The notes below the pieces were generated by a model, which saw only the letters and a list, made by a program, of their open reading frames with translations, was not told the DNA's origin and did no database searches. The translations under genes and the position numbers were made by a program. From Scylla paramamosain (Eukaryota; Arthropoda; Malacostraca; Decapoda; Portunidae), in contig NC_087151.1 of the NCBI RefSeq assembly GCF_035594125.1, positions 22,649,069 through 22,713,068 of the forward strand: a DNA stretch of 64,000 nt, given 5' to 3'. Below, one piece after another: positions 1 through 25,249 of this stretch. Numbering within the stretch: position 1 is the stretch's first letter; each line of letters opens with the position of its first letter.

Positions 1-1215
1 TAACTTTGCTTCTTCTTTCCCTCCTTTATTTCAACCGGAGGGCACCACTGCTATCACATCTATCTCTAAAGCTGAACTCTTCGCTCAAACCTTTGCTAAA
101 AACTATACCTTGGACGATTCATGGCTAGTTCCTCCCTCTCCTCCATCCTCTGACTACTTCATGCTTCACATCGAAATTCTTCGCAATGATGTTTTCCATA
201 CTGGCCTAAAGCCTTAGAAGGCCTATGGACCTGATGGGGTCCCTCCTATTGTTCTCCGAAACTGTGCCTCCGTGCTTGCACCTTGCCTAGTCAAACTCTA
301 TCAGCTCTGTCTGTCAACATCTACCTTTCCTTCTTGCTGGAAATTTGCCTACATTCAGCCTGTTCTTAAAAAGGGTGACCGTTCTAATCACTCAAACTGC
401 CGTCCTATTGTTTTAATTCCCTGCCTATCTAAAGTTTTTAAACAGGAAGATTCTTAAACAACCTTCTATCTGATAGTCAGTATGGGTTTAGTCAAGGCCG
501 CTCTACTGGTGATCTGTCTTTCTTTACTGAATCTTGGTCATCCTCTTTTAGAGATTTTGGTGCAACTCTTGCTGTTGCCTTGGATATATGAAAAGCTTTT
601 GATAGGATTTGGCACAAAAGCTTTTATTTCCAAACTATCCTTCTACGGCTTCTATCCTTCTCTCTGTAACTTCATCTCAAGTTTCCTTTCTGACCTTTCT
701 ATTGCTGCTGTGGTAGACGGTGACTGTTCTTTTCCTAAATCTATTAACAGCGGTGTTCCTCAGGGTTCTGTCCTATCACCCACTCTCTCCTTATTATTCA
801 TCAATGACCTTCTAAACCAATCTTCTTGTCCTATCCTCCCTTACGCTGATGATACCACCCTGCACTTTTCCACGTCTTTTCATAGACGTCCAACAAATCA
901 GGACGTAAACGTTTCACGCAGGGAAGCCACAGAACGCCTGGCTACTGATCTTTTTTTAAAATTTCTGATTCGGGCAGAACAAACTTGGTATTGTTCAATG
1001 CCTCAAAAACTAAATTCCTCCAATCAACTCGACACAACTTTTCAGACAACTATCCCCTCTTCTTCAGTGACACTTAACTGTCCCCCCTTCTACACTGAAC
1101 ATTCTCGGTCTGTCCCATATCTGTCTCATATCTAGCTTAAACAGCTTCTATGAAGTTAGGTGTTCTGAGACGTATCTGCCAGTTTCTTTTTTTTTTTTCA
1201 TCCCCCCCCAGCTGC
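1..1215 (+). mobile_element. Line A copy a: broken reverse-transcriptase segment of a non-LTR retrotransposon
   Basis: Remnant of an APE/RT non-LTR retrotransposon (Jockey/CR1-like group; exact clade not decided). It enters from the window edge in the linker before the RT and runs through the fingers and palm. It stops inside the segment that follows the palm, at about 1215, where it is fused to satellite without a poly(A) tail. A TAG near 215 (GGCCTAAAGCCTTAG) and a deletion near 440 (AAACAGGAAGATTCTT) break the frame. The same deletion is present in copies c and l. The junction AGCTGCTA/GGGTGCTTTC is reproduced in inverted orientation at about 63063, so this is a segmental duplicate of copy l rather than an independent insertion. 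Confidence 0.9.
482..1135 (+). pseudogene. Line A reverse transcriptase palm fragment (217 codons, copy a)
   Basis: An RT palm fragment, ancestrally responsible for target-primed reverse transcription of the LINE RNA. The box GVPQGSVLSP starts at base 752 and the catalytic YADD lies at 842-853, both in the same frame. Upstream, the motif A region (AFD...) is shifted out of frame near 590, so the first third of this frame reads the LINE in a wrong frame. After YADD the frame holds through the RREATERL region and is then lost near 955. The methionine start is only the first available codon and not a real gene start. No RNase H domain is visible. It is clearly non-functional because fingers and motif A are disrupted. 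Confidence 0.8.
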
Positions 1216-2337
1216 TAGGGTGCTTTCTAAGCATTTTAGCGTTTTGTTGCCTAAAACACTAAAAAGATACTTTTCTGTTAACGTTTCCTTTCCCCATATA
1301 AAGTGAAAACACTTTATATGGGATATATAGGTATTTTGGCGTTTTGGTACCTAACATTGTGAAAAATACCTAAATACACGCTTTTGGTAATGTTGATCAG
1401 TTTCTACATATGGATTGTTATTTACGCCTTTTAGGATATTAGTACCTGAGAAGGTCAAAAACAATAATACACGTTTCAGGTAATGTCGTTTTGTTTCACC
1501 CTATAAACACACATTTTTGGTAATGTTTTTCTTTTTCTCCACAATGGATGTTTAGTATGTATTTTAGCGATCTGATACATAAAAAACTCAAAACCACTCA
1601 AAAGGCACGCTTTTCGTAATGTGCTTTTGTATTCCAATATAGAGTGCTTTCCATGCATTATAGCATTTTGATGCCTAACGAGCTCTTAAACAATCTAAAG
1701 AAATGTTTCTTGTAATGTTATTTAATTTCCCCATACATAGTGCTTTAAATGCATTTTGTCCCTTTGGTACCTAACAATGTGAAAAAAGAATCATTCAAAA
1801 TAAGTGTTTTTGGTAATGTAGTTTTGTTTCACCATATAGGGTACTATTAACACATTTTAGAGTTTTGGTAGTTAAATAGCTCAAAAACACACGTTTCTCG
1901 TAATGCCCTTTTGTTTTTCCATAAGGAGTGTTTTGCATCCATTTTGTCGTTTTGATACAAAACAACGTAAAGTATAAATAAATAAATAAAAAAGATATAT
2001 TTGTCAATGCTGTTTTTTTCTAGTAAATAGAAAGTGCTATTCACGCGTTTTACCGTTTTGGTACCTAAGAAATTCAGAAACACTTGTAATACATGTTTCT
2101 TGTAATATCGTATCGTTTCCCAAACAGTGTATTTTTCATGCATTTTGCCGTTTTTGTTGTAGGTAAGAATCTCAAAAAGACTTTTTTGGTAATGTTATTC
2201 TGTTTCGCAATAACTTTTTTTTTTTGGCATTTGATTTAGCGTTTCAGTACGCAAAAAGCTCAAAAACACTGAAAAGACACGTTTTTGGCAGTATTGTTTT
2301 GTATTCCAATATAAAATAGATTCCATGCTTTTTTAAT
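1216..2337 (+). repeat. 96-bp satellite, five-monomer HOR type, forward orientation
   Basis: Degenerate tandem monomers read forward, with GGCGTTTTGGTACC on the plus strand. Typical boxes recur about every 96 bp: ACACGTTT(T/C)TGGTAATG, CCATATAGGGTGCTTT, CATGCATTTTGGCG. No gene is present; short minus-strand frames are accidental. It is the mirror partner of 61938-63063, as shown by shared indels and the shared hairpin at 1293-1322. Confidence 0.85.
1293..1322. repeat. Perfect hairpin in a satellite monomer (13-bp arms, AAAA loop)
   Basis: CCCATATAAAGTG, then AAAA, then CACTTTATATGGG. Ordinary monomers have only one copy of CCCATATAGGGTGC at this place, so this is a local fold-back. The mirror arm carries the same hairpin at 62960-62991 with 15-bp arms. 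Confidence 0.85.
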
Positions 2338-2343
2338 ATTAAC

Positions 2344-2413
<70 letters not shown>

Positions 2414-2480
2414 TTAATATTAATAATAACAACAACAACAATAAGAAGAAGAAAACAATAATAATAATAATAATTGAACA
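2338..2480. repeat. (AAT)n microsatellite with AAC/AAG interruptions
   Basis: Nearly pure ATA/AAT triplets run from about 2345 to 2413, followed by AAC, AAG and further AAT triplets up to the LINE boundary. It marks the end of the outer inverted arm: the mirror position near 61860-61937 is also an (ATT)n tract, and similarity stops beyond it. Confidence 0.9.
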
Positions 2481-3243
2481 TTGAAGTCTCCAAGAATGGA
2501 TATCTCTGCAAGAGGGAAGAGGGTCAGAATGTGCTCCACTTTGGAAGTTAAGTAGTCAAAGAATTTCTTATAGTCAGAGGAGTTAGGTGAGAGGTATACA
2601 GCACAGATAAATTTAGTATGAGAGTGACTCTGTAGTCGTAGCCAGATGGTGGAAAAATCGGAAGATTCAAGAGCGTGGGCACGAGAGCAGGTTAAGTCAT
2701 TGCGCACATAAACGCAGCATCCAGCTTTGGATCGAAAATGAGGATAGAGAAAGTAGGAGGGAACAGAAAAGGGGCTACTGTCAGTTGCCTCAGACACCTG
2801 AGTTTCAGTGAGGAAAAGAAGATGAGGTTTAGAAGAGGAGAGGTGGTGTTCTACAGATTGAAAATTAGATTTTAGACCGCGAATGTTGCAGAAGTTAATG
2901 AAGAAAAAGTTGAGAGGGGTGTCAAGACACTTAGGGTCGTCGACAGAAAGGTAGGGACATTTATGGTACCCTCCCCAGATGGGGACTCCGAGGCTGGTGT
3001 AGGAGTCGCCATGATGATTTTAAAATTTTTGAGTGAAGGGTGTGTGTGTTATTAGGAGCTTGTAGTTTTGTGTGGAGGAAGAGAGTTGTCTTTAGAGGGC
3101 AGGCTGTGACTGCCCCTTTGTGTTGTGAGACACAAAGGGAAACGTTCAGTGAGGTCAAAGCTGGGTTTAATGATAAGTTCACAGCACCCCCTGAATAGTG
3201 CTTTAGATCTCACTGGGAGTAATTATCGTTTCGGCAGGTGTCT
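2480..3243 (-). mobile_element. Line A copy b: 5' UTR and endonuclease N-terminus
   Basis: Minus-strand fragment of Line A keeping the element's 5' end. Reading from 3243 downward it shows the 5' UTR (with a GCACCTGCCGAAAC-type box near 3220-3240), then the start of the endonuclease ORF with MATPT-like coding near 3012, the SEATDSSPFSVPSYF region and ...ISILGDFN at about 2485-2500. It is cut there by the AAT microsatellite. The 5' terminus coincides with that of copy h (35508), which supports a genuine full-length 5' end. The frame is broken between 2800 and 2960. No reverse transcriptase is present. Confidence 0.85.
2485..2797 (-). pseudogene. Line A APE-type endonuclease fragment (copy b)
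   Basis: The coding remnant is about 105 codons of an exonuclease-endonuclease-phosphatase fold. The block from VSEATDSSPF through YFLYPHFRSK, CCVYVRNDLT and WLRLQSHS to ISILGDFN is clear. GDFN is the conserved catalytic-loop motif of LINE endonucleases that nick the target site. The C-terminal SDH motif and everything after it are missing. The open frame continues into the microsatellite as a run of leucines, which is an artefact. Confidence 0.8.
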
Positions 3244-10853
<7,610 letters not shown>

Positions 10854-11047
10854 AGCCACAAATGTCCCCAGGGCGGACTGCTCTTCTGATAATGACCCTA
10901 AGTGTCTTTACACCCCCCTCAACTTTTTCTTCATTAACTTCTGCAACAATCGCTGTCTAAGATCTAATTTTCAATCAGTAGAACACCACCTCTCCTCTTC
11001 TAAACCTCATCTTCTTTTTCTCACTGAAAATCAGGTATCTGAGGTAA

Positions 11048-11700
11048 GTGACAGTAGGAACTTTTTCTGTTCCCTCCTACTTTCTCTATCCTCATTTTCG
11101 ATTCAAAGCTGGATGTTGCGTTTATGTGCGAAACGACATAACCTGCTCTCGTGCCCACGCTCTTGAATCTTATGAATTTTCCACCATCTGGCTACGACTT
11201 CAGAGTCACTCTCAAACTAAATTCAGCTGTGCTGTATAAATCTCACCTAACTCCTCTGACTACAAGAAATTCTTTGACTACTTAACTTCTAAAGTGAAGC
11301 ATATTCTGACTCTCTTCCCTTTTGCGGAGATCTCCATTCTTGGAGACATCAATGTTCACCACCAGCTTTGGCTTTCCTCTTCCTTCACTGACCATCCTGG
11401 TGAACTAGCCTTCAATTTGCTATCCTCCACGACCTAGAGCAATTGGTGCAACACCCTATTCGTATTCTTGACCGTTTTGGAGATACGCCTAACATTCTTG
11501 ACCTTTTCCTCACCTCTAATCCTTCTCCATATGCTGTCACCCTCTCTTCTCCGTTGGGCTCCTCCGATCACAATCTCATATCTGTATCTTGTCCTATCGC
11601 TCCAATCTCTCCTCAGGATCCCCCTAAGCGAAGGTGCCTCTGGCGTTTTGCCTCTGCTAGTTGGGGAACCTGAGGAGGTATTTTGCTGATTTTCCATGGG
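11048..11700 (+). pseudogene. Line A APE-type endonuclease, broken (copy c)
   Basis: The endonuclease domain is spread over two frames. The SVPSYFLYPHFR...AGCCVYVRNDITCSRAH part is at 11060-11240. A stop follows at 11237 (TGTATAA). The GD-N catalytic loop has changed: GGAGACATCAATG at 11341 reads GDIN instead of GDFN. The SDHN motif is intact at 11563-11574. The family uses this domain to nick chromosomal DNA for target-primed reverse transcription. Given the stop and frame changes, this copy cannot encode an active enzyme. Confidence 0.78.
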
Positions 11701-12035
11701 ATGACTACTGCTTCCGTGTTAGAGACCCATCTTTGTGTGCCGAGCGCATGACAGAGGTGATAGTGTCTGTCATGGAAGCATACTTTCCTCACTCTTTTTC
11801 TCGACCTAAACCTTCCAAACCTTGGTTTAACACAGCTTGTTCTCGTGCTATATATGATAGATATGTGGCCCACAAAAGGTACTTAAGCCTTCCATCACCA
11901 GAATCTAATGCACTTTATATTTCTGCCCGGAACCATGCCAAGTCTGTTCTCCAACTACCCAAAAATACTCCTTCATTAACAGAAATTGTCAAAATCTTTC
12001 AAAATCTAACTCCCTTCGAGACTTCTGCCATGTAG
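11661..12035 (+). pseudogene. Line A linker between endonuclease and RT (124 codons)
   Basis: Frame corresponding to the region after the endonuclease: [38 protein letters not shown] and the conserved AHKRYLSLPSPES block, found in copies e, h, i and j as well. It is probably a structural linker ahead of RT motif 0. It is lost by frameshift at about 12000 in the FQNLTPFETSAM stretch. Confidence 0.75.
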
Positions 12036-12683
12036 CCCAAAATATCTCCAATAACTTTGCTTCTTCTTCTTTCCTTCCTTTATTTCAATCGGATGGCACC
12101 ACTGCTATCACATCTATCTCTAAAGCTGAACTCTTCGCTCAAACCTTTGCTAAAAACTATACCTTTGACGATTCATGGCTAGTTCCTCCCTCTCCTCCAT
12201 CCTCTAACTACTTCATGCTTCACATTGAAATTCTTCGCGGTGATGTTTTCCATGCTGGCCTAAACCCTTAGAAGGCCTAAGGACCTGGTCAACATCTACC
12301 TTTCCTTCTTGCTGGAAATTTGTCTACATTCAGCTTGTTCCTAAAAAGGGTGACCGTTCTAATCCCTCAAACTGCCGTCCTATTGTTTTAATTCCCTGCC
12401 TATCTAAAGTTTTTGAACAGGAAGATTCTTAAACAACATTTTATCTGATCGCCAGTATGGGTTCAGTCAAGGCCGCTCTACTGGTGATCTGGCTTTCTTT
12501 ACTGAGTCTTGGTCATCCTCTTTTAGAGATTTTGATGAAACTCTTGCTGTTGCCTTGGATATATGAAAAGCTTTTGATAGAATTTGGCACAAAGCTTTTA
12601 TTTCCAAACTATCCTTCTACGGCTTCTATCCTTCTCTCTGTAACTTCATCTCAAGTTTCCTTTCTGACCTTTCTATTGCTGCT

Positions 12684-13007
12684 GTGGTAGACGGTGACTG
12701 TTCTTCTCCTAAATCTATTAACAGTGGTGTTCCTCAGGGTTCTGTCCTATCACCCACTCTCTCCTTATTATTCATCAATGACCTTCTAAACCAAAGTTCT
12801 TGTCCTATCCTCTCCTACGCTGATGATACCACCCTGCACTTTTCCACGTCTTTTCATAGACGTCCAACACTTCAGGACGTAAACGTTTCACGCAGGGAAG
12901 CCACAGAACGCCTGACTTCTGATCTTTCTAAAATTTCTGATTGGGGCAGAGCAAACTTGGTATTGTTCAATGCCTCAAAAACTCAATTCCTCCATATATC
13001 AACTTGA
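12684..13007 (+). pseudogene. Line A reverse transcriptase palm fragment (copy c)
   Basis: 107 codons covering GVPQGSVLSPTLSLLFINDLL and the catalytic YADD at 12816-12827, followed by SRREATERL and the SDWGRANLVLFNASKTQFLH block (thumb-proximal). The preceding part of the RT, including motif A near 12560, is readable only in another frame (12457-12690), which shows a frameshift at about 12560-12680. The frame terminates at ISTST with TGA at 13005, just after the conserved FL segment. Confidence 0.8.
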
Positions 13008-13292
13008 CACAACCTTCCAGACAACTATCCCCTCTTCTTCAATGACACTCAACTGTCCCCCTCTTCTACACTGAACATCCTCGGTCTGTCCTTTACTTAT
13101 AATCTGAACTGGAAACTTCACATCTCATCTCTAGCTAAAACAGCTTCTATGAAGTTAGGTGTTCTGAGACGTCTCCGCCTGTTTTTCTCACCCCCCCAGC
13201 TGCTAACTCTGTACAAGGGCCTTATCCGGCCATGTATGGAGTATGCTTCACATGTCTGAGGGGGTTCCACTCATAGTGCTCTTCTAGACAGG

Positions 13293-13658
13293 GTGGAATT
13301 AAAAGCTTTTTGTCTCATCAACTCCTCTCCTCTAATTGACTGTCTTCAGCCCCTCTCTCACAGCTGCAATGTTGCATATCTAGCTGTCTTCTACCGCTAT
13401 TTTCATGCCAACTGCTCTTCTGATCTTGCTAACTGCATGCCTCCCCTCCTTCCGGGGCCTCGCTGCACAAGACTTTCTTCTTTCTCTCACCCCTATTCTG
13501 TCCACCTCTCTATCGCCAGAGTTAACCAGTATTCTCAATCATTCATCCCTTTTTCTGGTAAACTCTGGAACTCCCTGCCTGCTTCTGTATTTCCACCTTC
13601 CTATGACTTGAATTCCTTCAAGAGGGAGGTTTCAAGACACTTATCCACCAATTTTTGA
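13293..13658 (+). pseudogene. Line A C-terminal domain (copy c)
   Basis: 121 codons with the typical C-terminus of this LINE: LFRYFHANCSSDLANCMPP-like start, RCTRLSSFSHPYSVHL, SQSFIPFSGKLWNSLPASVFPPS and DLNSFKREVSRHL. The function of this domain is not established. It is retained in copies e, f, g, i, j and k because all of them end at the 3' terminus. The stop is followed by about 110 bp of 3' UTR and poly(A). Confidence 0.8.
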
Positions 13659-13764
13659 CCACTGCTTTGACCCTTTTATGGGACTGGTATTTCAGTGGGC
13701 ATTTTTTTTTATTAGATTTTTGTTGCCCTTGGCCAGTATCATTCCTACATAAAAAAAAAAAAAA

Positions 13765-13960
13765 TCACTGAAACCATACTGGCGATCACATGTATTATCG
13801 TGAAATGATAGATGTTTAAGAATCTTCCTTTTCAGGATATATTCAAAACTTCAGAGGGGCAGGAAATTAAAGCAATAGTGCAGTAGTTTAAGAGGTTAGA
13901 CCAGACACCTTTTTTACACTCTATTCTCGAACGTTAAAGACAACAGCCTCGCATGCAAAA
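13765..13960 (-). mobile_element. Line A copy d: short RT fragment at the end of the inverted arm
   Basis: About 160 bp of minus-strand Line A (ATACTGGCGATCAC... to ...AAAAAAGGTGTCTG) corresponding to the RT finger region, followed by about 35 bp I cannot assign (GAACGTTAAAGACAACAGCC). The whole piece, including the unassigned 35 bp, is repeated inverted at 58434-58608. It therefore marks the outer end of the inner inverted arm, where copy c's poly(A) cuts it. Confidence 0.8.
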
Positions 13961-14146
13961 CACCGCTTAATAGAAAAAAAAAAAAAAAAAACAGAACAAC
14001 ATCCAAAATGTGTATTTTGAGTGTTTTTGAGCGTGTTAGATACCAAAACATCAAAATGCATTCTTAGCACCCTATATTGGGTAATGAAACAACATACCAG
14101 AAACGTGTCATTTGCGTGTTATTGAGCATATTACGCACAAAACTAT
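13961..14146 (-). repeat. Eleven-monomer HOR satellite, about two monomers
   Basis: Reverse-orientation monomers (GATACCAAAACATCAAAATGC, then GTGTCATTTGCGTG...GAGCATATTACGCACAAAACT). The GTCATTTGCGTG word is diagnostic of one monomer type of the eleven-mer. It ends at the Line B insertion, and the monomer resumes at 16433. Confidence 0.85.
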
Positions 14147-16432
14147 AACATAAGAACATAAGAAATAAGGGAAGCTGCAAGAAGCGACCAGACTTACACG
14201 TGGCAGTCCCTGTATGAAACACACCTACCTATTTTCCATCTGCTATCCCCATCCATAAACTTGTCTAATCTTCTCTTAAAGCTCTCTAGTGTCCTAGCAC
14301 TAACTACATGATTACTGAGTCCGTTCCACTCATCTACCACTCTATTTGAGAACCAATTTTTTCCTGTCTCCTTCCTAAACCTAAATTTTTCAAGCTTGAA
14401 CCCGTTATTTCTTGTTCTACCCTGGTTGCTCATCCTAAGAAGTTTGCTTACATCTCCCTTGTTATAACCCTTATACCACTTAAAGACTTCTATCAGGTCC
14501 CCTCTTAACCCAGGTCTCTCTAATGAATGTAAATTTAACAGCCTCAACCTCGCCTCGTAAGGGATACTCCTCATCCCCTGTATCCTTTTAGTCATTCTCC
14601 TCTGTACTGATTCTAATAGACCTATATCTTTCCTGTAATGTGGGGACCAGAACTGCACCGCGTAGTCTACATGAGGTCTGACCAGCGCCAAGTATAACTT
14701 TAATATTACTCCCGGTCTTCTACTTTTAACACTCCTAAAAATGAATCCTAGTACCCTATTTGCCTTGTTTCTGGCTTCTATGCATTGTTTCCCTAGACGG
14801 AGTTCAGAGCTAACTATAACTCCTAAATCTTTCTCGTACCCTGTACCTACCAGAGTTTGGTTGTCTAATGTGTACATATTGTGTGGGTTTCCTCTACCTA
14901 CGCTAAGCACTTTGCATTTATTGATATTAAATTGCATTTGCCATCTATCCGTCCATTCATTCATTCTATCTAAGTCTGCCTGCAAGGCGATGGCATCCGA
15001 TTCTGACCTAATTAATCTACCTATCTTTGTGTCATCCGCAAATTTACTAACATCACTACTAATTCCACTATCCAAGTCATTGATATACATTATAAATAAC
15101 AATGGCCCTAATACTGATCCCTGTGGCACCCAACTAATTACATGACCCCACTCGGATTTCGAGCCGTTTATTACCACTCTCTGTCGCCTGTCACTAAACC
15201 ATGACCCTATCCAGCCTAACACCTTCCCATCTATCCCGTGTGCCCTAACCTTTCTCAGAAGCCTTTGATGGGGTACCTTGTCAAATGCTTTACTAATGTC
15301 AAGATATAAGATATCATAACTATCACCATTATCTACTGCCTCGTACACCTTACTGTAAAAACTTAACAAGTTTGTCAGGCAAGACTTCCCCTTCGTGAAG
15401 CCATGCTGTGACTGATTTATCAAGTTATGTTTGTCTAAATGTTCCCTAATATTCCTCGCTATTATTGACTCTAACATTTTACCTACAACTGAAGTTAAGC
15501 TGACAAGTCTATAATTAGACGCTAAAGTTTTATCTCCTTTCTTAAAGATGGGTACTACATTAGCCTGCCTCCACATTACTGGTACCTCACCCGACTCCAG
15601 TGATTTCCTAAAGACAGAAACTAACGGCTCACTAATAATCTCTTTACATTCTTTAAATACTCTGGGGTATATTTCATCAGGTCCTGGTGACTTGAACTTT
15701 TTTAGCCTATCTATCTCCTGTTCCACTATCTCCCTAGTTATGGAAATAACTGTCAGCTTCTCATTCTCATCTGCTCTAAACACCTGTTCACTATCTGGCA
15801 TATCCTGCATGTTTTCCTAGGTGAAGACAGTTAAAAAATAATCATTCAGAAGTTTACTAATCTCCTCCCCAGAACTAACCAGCTCCCCATCTGCTGCCTT
15901 TAACGGACCTACAGTAACCTTATTCTTCGTCCTGTATACCTGATAAAATCCCTTGGGGTCCGTCTTCACCTGGCTGGCTACCTTTGATTCATAATTGTCC
16001 TTAGCTTTCCTCGTTAACTTCCTGACTGTTCTAACTAATTCATTATATTGTGTCCTTAAAACTTCTTCACCTGCCCTTAATCTCCTATATATACTTCTCT
16101 TACGCCCTATATAATGCTTTAACCTAGCAGTCATCCATTTAGGGTCATTTTTTTGTGATCTTATTGTTCTATATGGGATATTTGCTAACTGACCTGTATG
16201 AACTTTATCTACGAAATATTTATACAATTCATCTACATTTACTTCACCTAGTCCCCTCATCTCGTCCCCTACCATCCTCTCCACTCCCTCATCTACTCGC
16301 CTCGACCTCACCTCTCTCATTTCAGCATGACCTGACATTCCAACATACTCACACCTAGCTCCCCCCTTCCTCTTTCCTCCTTTCTTCCGGACAAATCTTC
16401 CCTCCTCTTGTCCTACACCCTCACGCCTCACC
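14147..16432 (-). mobile_element. Line B: young CR1-like LINE, 5' truncated
   Basis: A 2.29-kb CR1-clade-like non-LTR retrotransposon on the minus strand. The 3' end carries tandem octamers (TTCTTATG twice, then TT), as expected for CR1-type elements. The ORF covers the region before the RT, the RT and the C-terminal domain; the endonuclease is absent, so the element is 5' truncated. The precise insertion is shown by the mirror arm, where satellite runs straight through at 58228-58245. CTATA (or CTATAA) flanks both ends and is present once in the empty site, giving a 5-6 bp target-site duplication. It is far less decayed than any Line A copy. Confidence 0.93.
14194..16431 (-). pseudogene. CR1-like reverse transcriptase ORF, one in-frame TAG
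   Basis: About 746 codons in a single frame, interrupted only by TAG at 15819-15817, in the VFT/EN stretch before the RT. Downstream of that stop, a 538-codon part (from 15810) shows SPGPDEI (residues 41-47), NYRLVSLT (99-106), LDISKAFDKVP (170-180, motif A Asp), PQGSVLGPLLF (229-239), FADD (257-260, catalytic), QMQFNINKCKVL, KDLGV, YLALVRPHVDYA and the C-terminal WNGLSNHVV region. Odd residues: W at 227 where the family usually has G (SGVPQG), and L at 101 where P is usual (NYRPVSL). The apparent GTG start at 16431 is only the truncation edge. Family role: reverse transcription at a nicked target. It is inactive as it stands because of the missing endonuclease and the stop. Confidence 0.9.
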
Positions 16433-23951
<7,519 letters not shown>

Positions 23952-24297
23952 AATCCAAATCTTGATGTTGTTTTTATGTGCGCAGTGACTTAACCTGCTT
24001 TCGCGCCCACGCTATCGAATCTTTTTATACTTTCTGGCTTTTTATACTGTCTGGCTACGACTACAGAGTCACTCTCAAACTAAATTTATCTGTGCTGTAT
24101 TCCTCTCACCTATCTCCTCTGACAATAAGAAAATTCTTTGCCTGCTTTATTTTCAAAGTGGAGCACATTATTTCTTCCCTTTTACAGAGATCACCATTAT
24201 TTGAGACTTCAATGTTAACTCCAGCCTTGGTTTTCCTCTCACTTCACTGACCATCCTGGTGAAGTAGCCTTCAATTATGCTCCATGACCTAGTGTAA

Positions 24298-24664
24298 TTG
24301 GTGCAACATCCTACCTCTATTCCTCGCCGTCCTCGAGATACGCCAGGTATTCTTGACATTTTCATTACCTCTAATCCTTCTGCTTATGTTGTTACCATCT
24401 CTTCTCAATTGGGCTCCTCCGATCACAATCTCATATCTGTATCTTGTCCTGTCACTCCAATCCTTCTTTTGGATCACCCTAAGCGGAGGTGCCTCTGGCG
24501 TTTTGCCTCTGTTACTTGGAAGGAGGAGGTATTTTGCTGATTTTTCTTGGAAGGACTACTGCATCCGTGTCAGAGACCCGTATCTGTGTGCCGAGTGTAT
24601 AACAGAGGAGATAGTGTCTAGCATAGAGGCAGGCATACATTCCTCACTCTTTTTCTCGACCTAA
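24298..24664 (+). pseudogene. Line A endonuclease C-terminal part and linker (copy e)
   Basis: Two overlapping frames hold the [21 protein letters not shown]...[11 protein letters not shown] block, with the SDHN motif intact (bases near 24419-24430), then RRCLWRFAS and a frameshift into DFSWKDYC...RVRDPYLCAE. The SDHN region is the C-terminal catalytic motif of APE-type endonucleases. It is non-functional owing to frameshifts. Confidence 0.7.
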
Positions 24665-25249
24665 ACCCTCCAAACCTTTGTTTAACACAGCCTGTTCTCA
24701 TACTGTATATAATTGAGAGGTGGCCCACAAAAAAGTACTTAAGCCTTCCAACACCATAATCTCATGAACTTTATATGTCTGCCCGGAATCATGCCAAGTC
24801 TGTTCTCTAAGTAGCCAAAACTTCCTTCATTAAAAGAAAGTGTCAAAATCTTTCAAGATCTAACTCCCCTCGTGATTTCTGGCATCTATCCAAAAACATC
24901 TCCAATAACTTTGCTTCCTTTTTTTATTTCCTTTATTTCAAACAGATGGCACCAATGCTATTACATCTATTTCTAAAACTGAACTCTTCGCTCAAACCTT
25001 TGCTATCCTGCCTCTCCTCAACCCTCTGACTACTTCTTTCAACCTATTAAAATTCTTCGTAATGAAGTTTTCAATGCCCTCGTTGGCCTAAAACCTCAGA
25101 AGGCTTATGAACATGATGGGGTCTCTCTTCTTTTACGAAACCGTGTCTCTGTGCTGGCACCTTGCCTAGTGAAACTTTCAACTCTGCCTCTCAATATCTA
25201 TCTTTCCTTCTTGCTGGAAGTTTACCTACATTCAGCCTTTTCCTAAAAA

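Larger units (their letters stand above)
10854..13764 (+). mobile_element. Line A copy c: longest copy, endonuclease to poly(A)
   Basis: The most complete Line A copy, 2.9 kb. It starts just inside the ORF (AAATGTCCCCAGGGCGGACT) and lacks the 5' UTR and start codon. In order it contains endonuclease (about 10900-11600), linker (11640-12170), reverse transcriptase (12170-13010), C-terminal domain (13060-13660) and a short 3' UTR ending TTGTTGCCCTTGG...CCTACAT plus poly(A) at 13764. It carries many small indels and stops, including a TAG near 12268 and a deletion of about 80 bp at 12287 between the GPDG box and CWKF. It shares the AACAGGAAGATTCTTAAAC deletion with copies a and l. Its poly(A) abuts copy d, which lies in opposite orientation. 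Confidence 0.92.

Noticed and set aside
3000..3060. Possible CENP-B-like box in the satellite (TTTCGTTTCCCCATA)
   Set aside because: The required spacing and the CGGG end are absent; the similarity is limited to TTCG plus T/C runs.
11434..11873. Minus-strand frames of 86-87 codons overlapping copy c
   Set aside because: Antisense of the Line A endonuclease/linker; the plus-strand reading has the recognisable motifs.
14741..15145. Plus-strand frames of 60-134 codons inside Line B
   Set aside because: Antisense shadows of the CR1-like RT.
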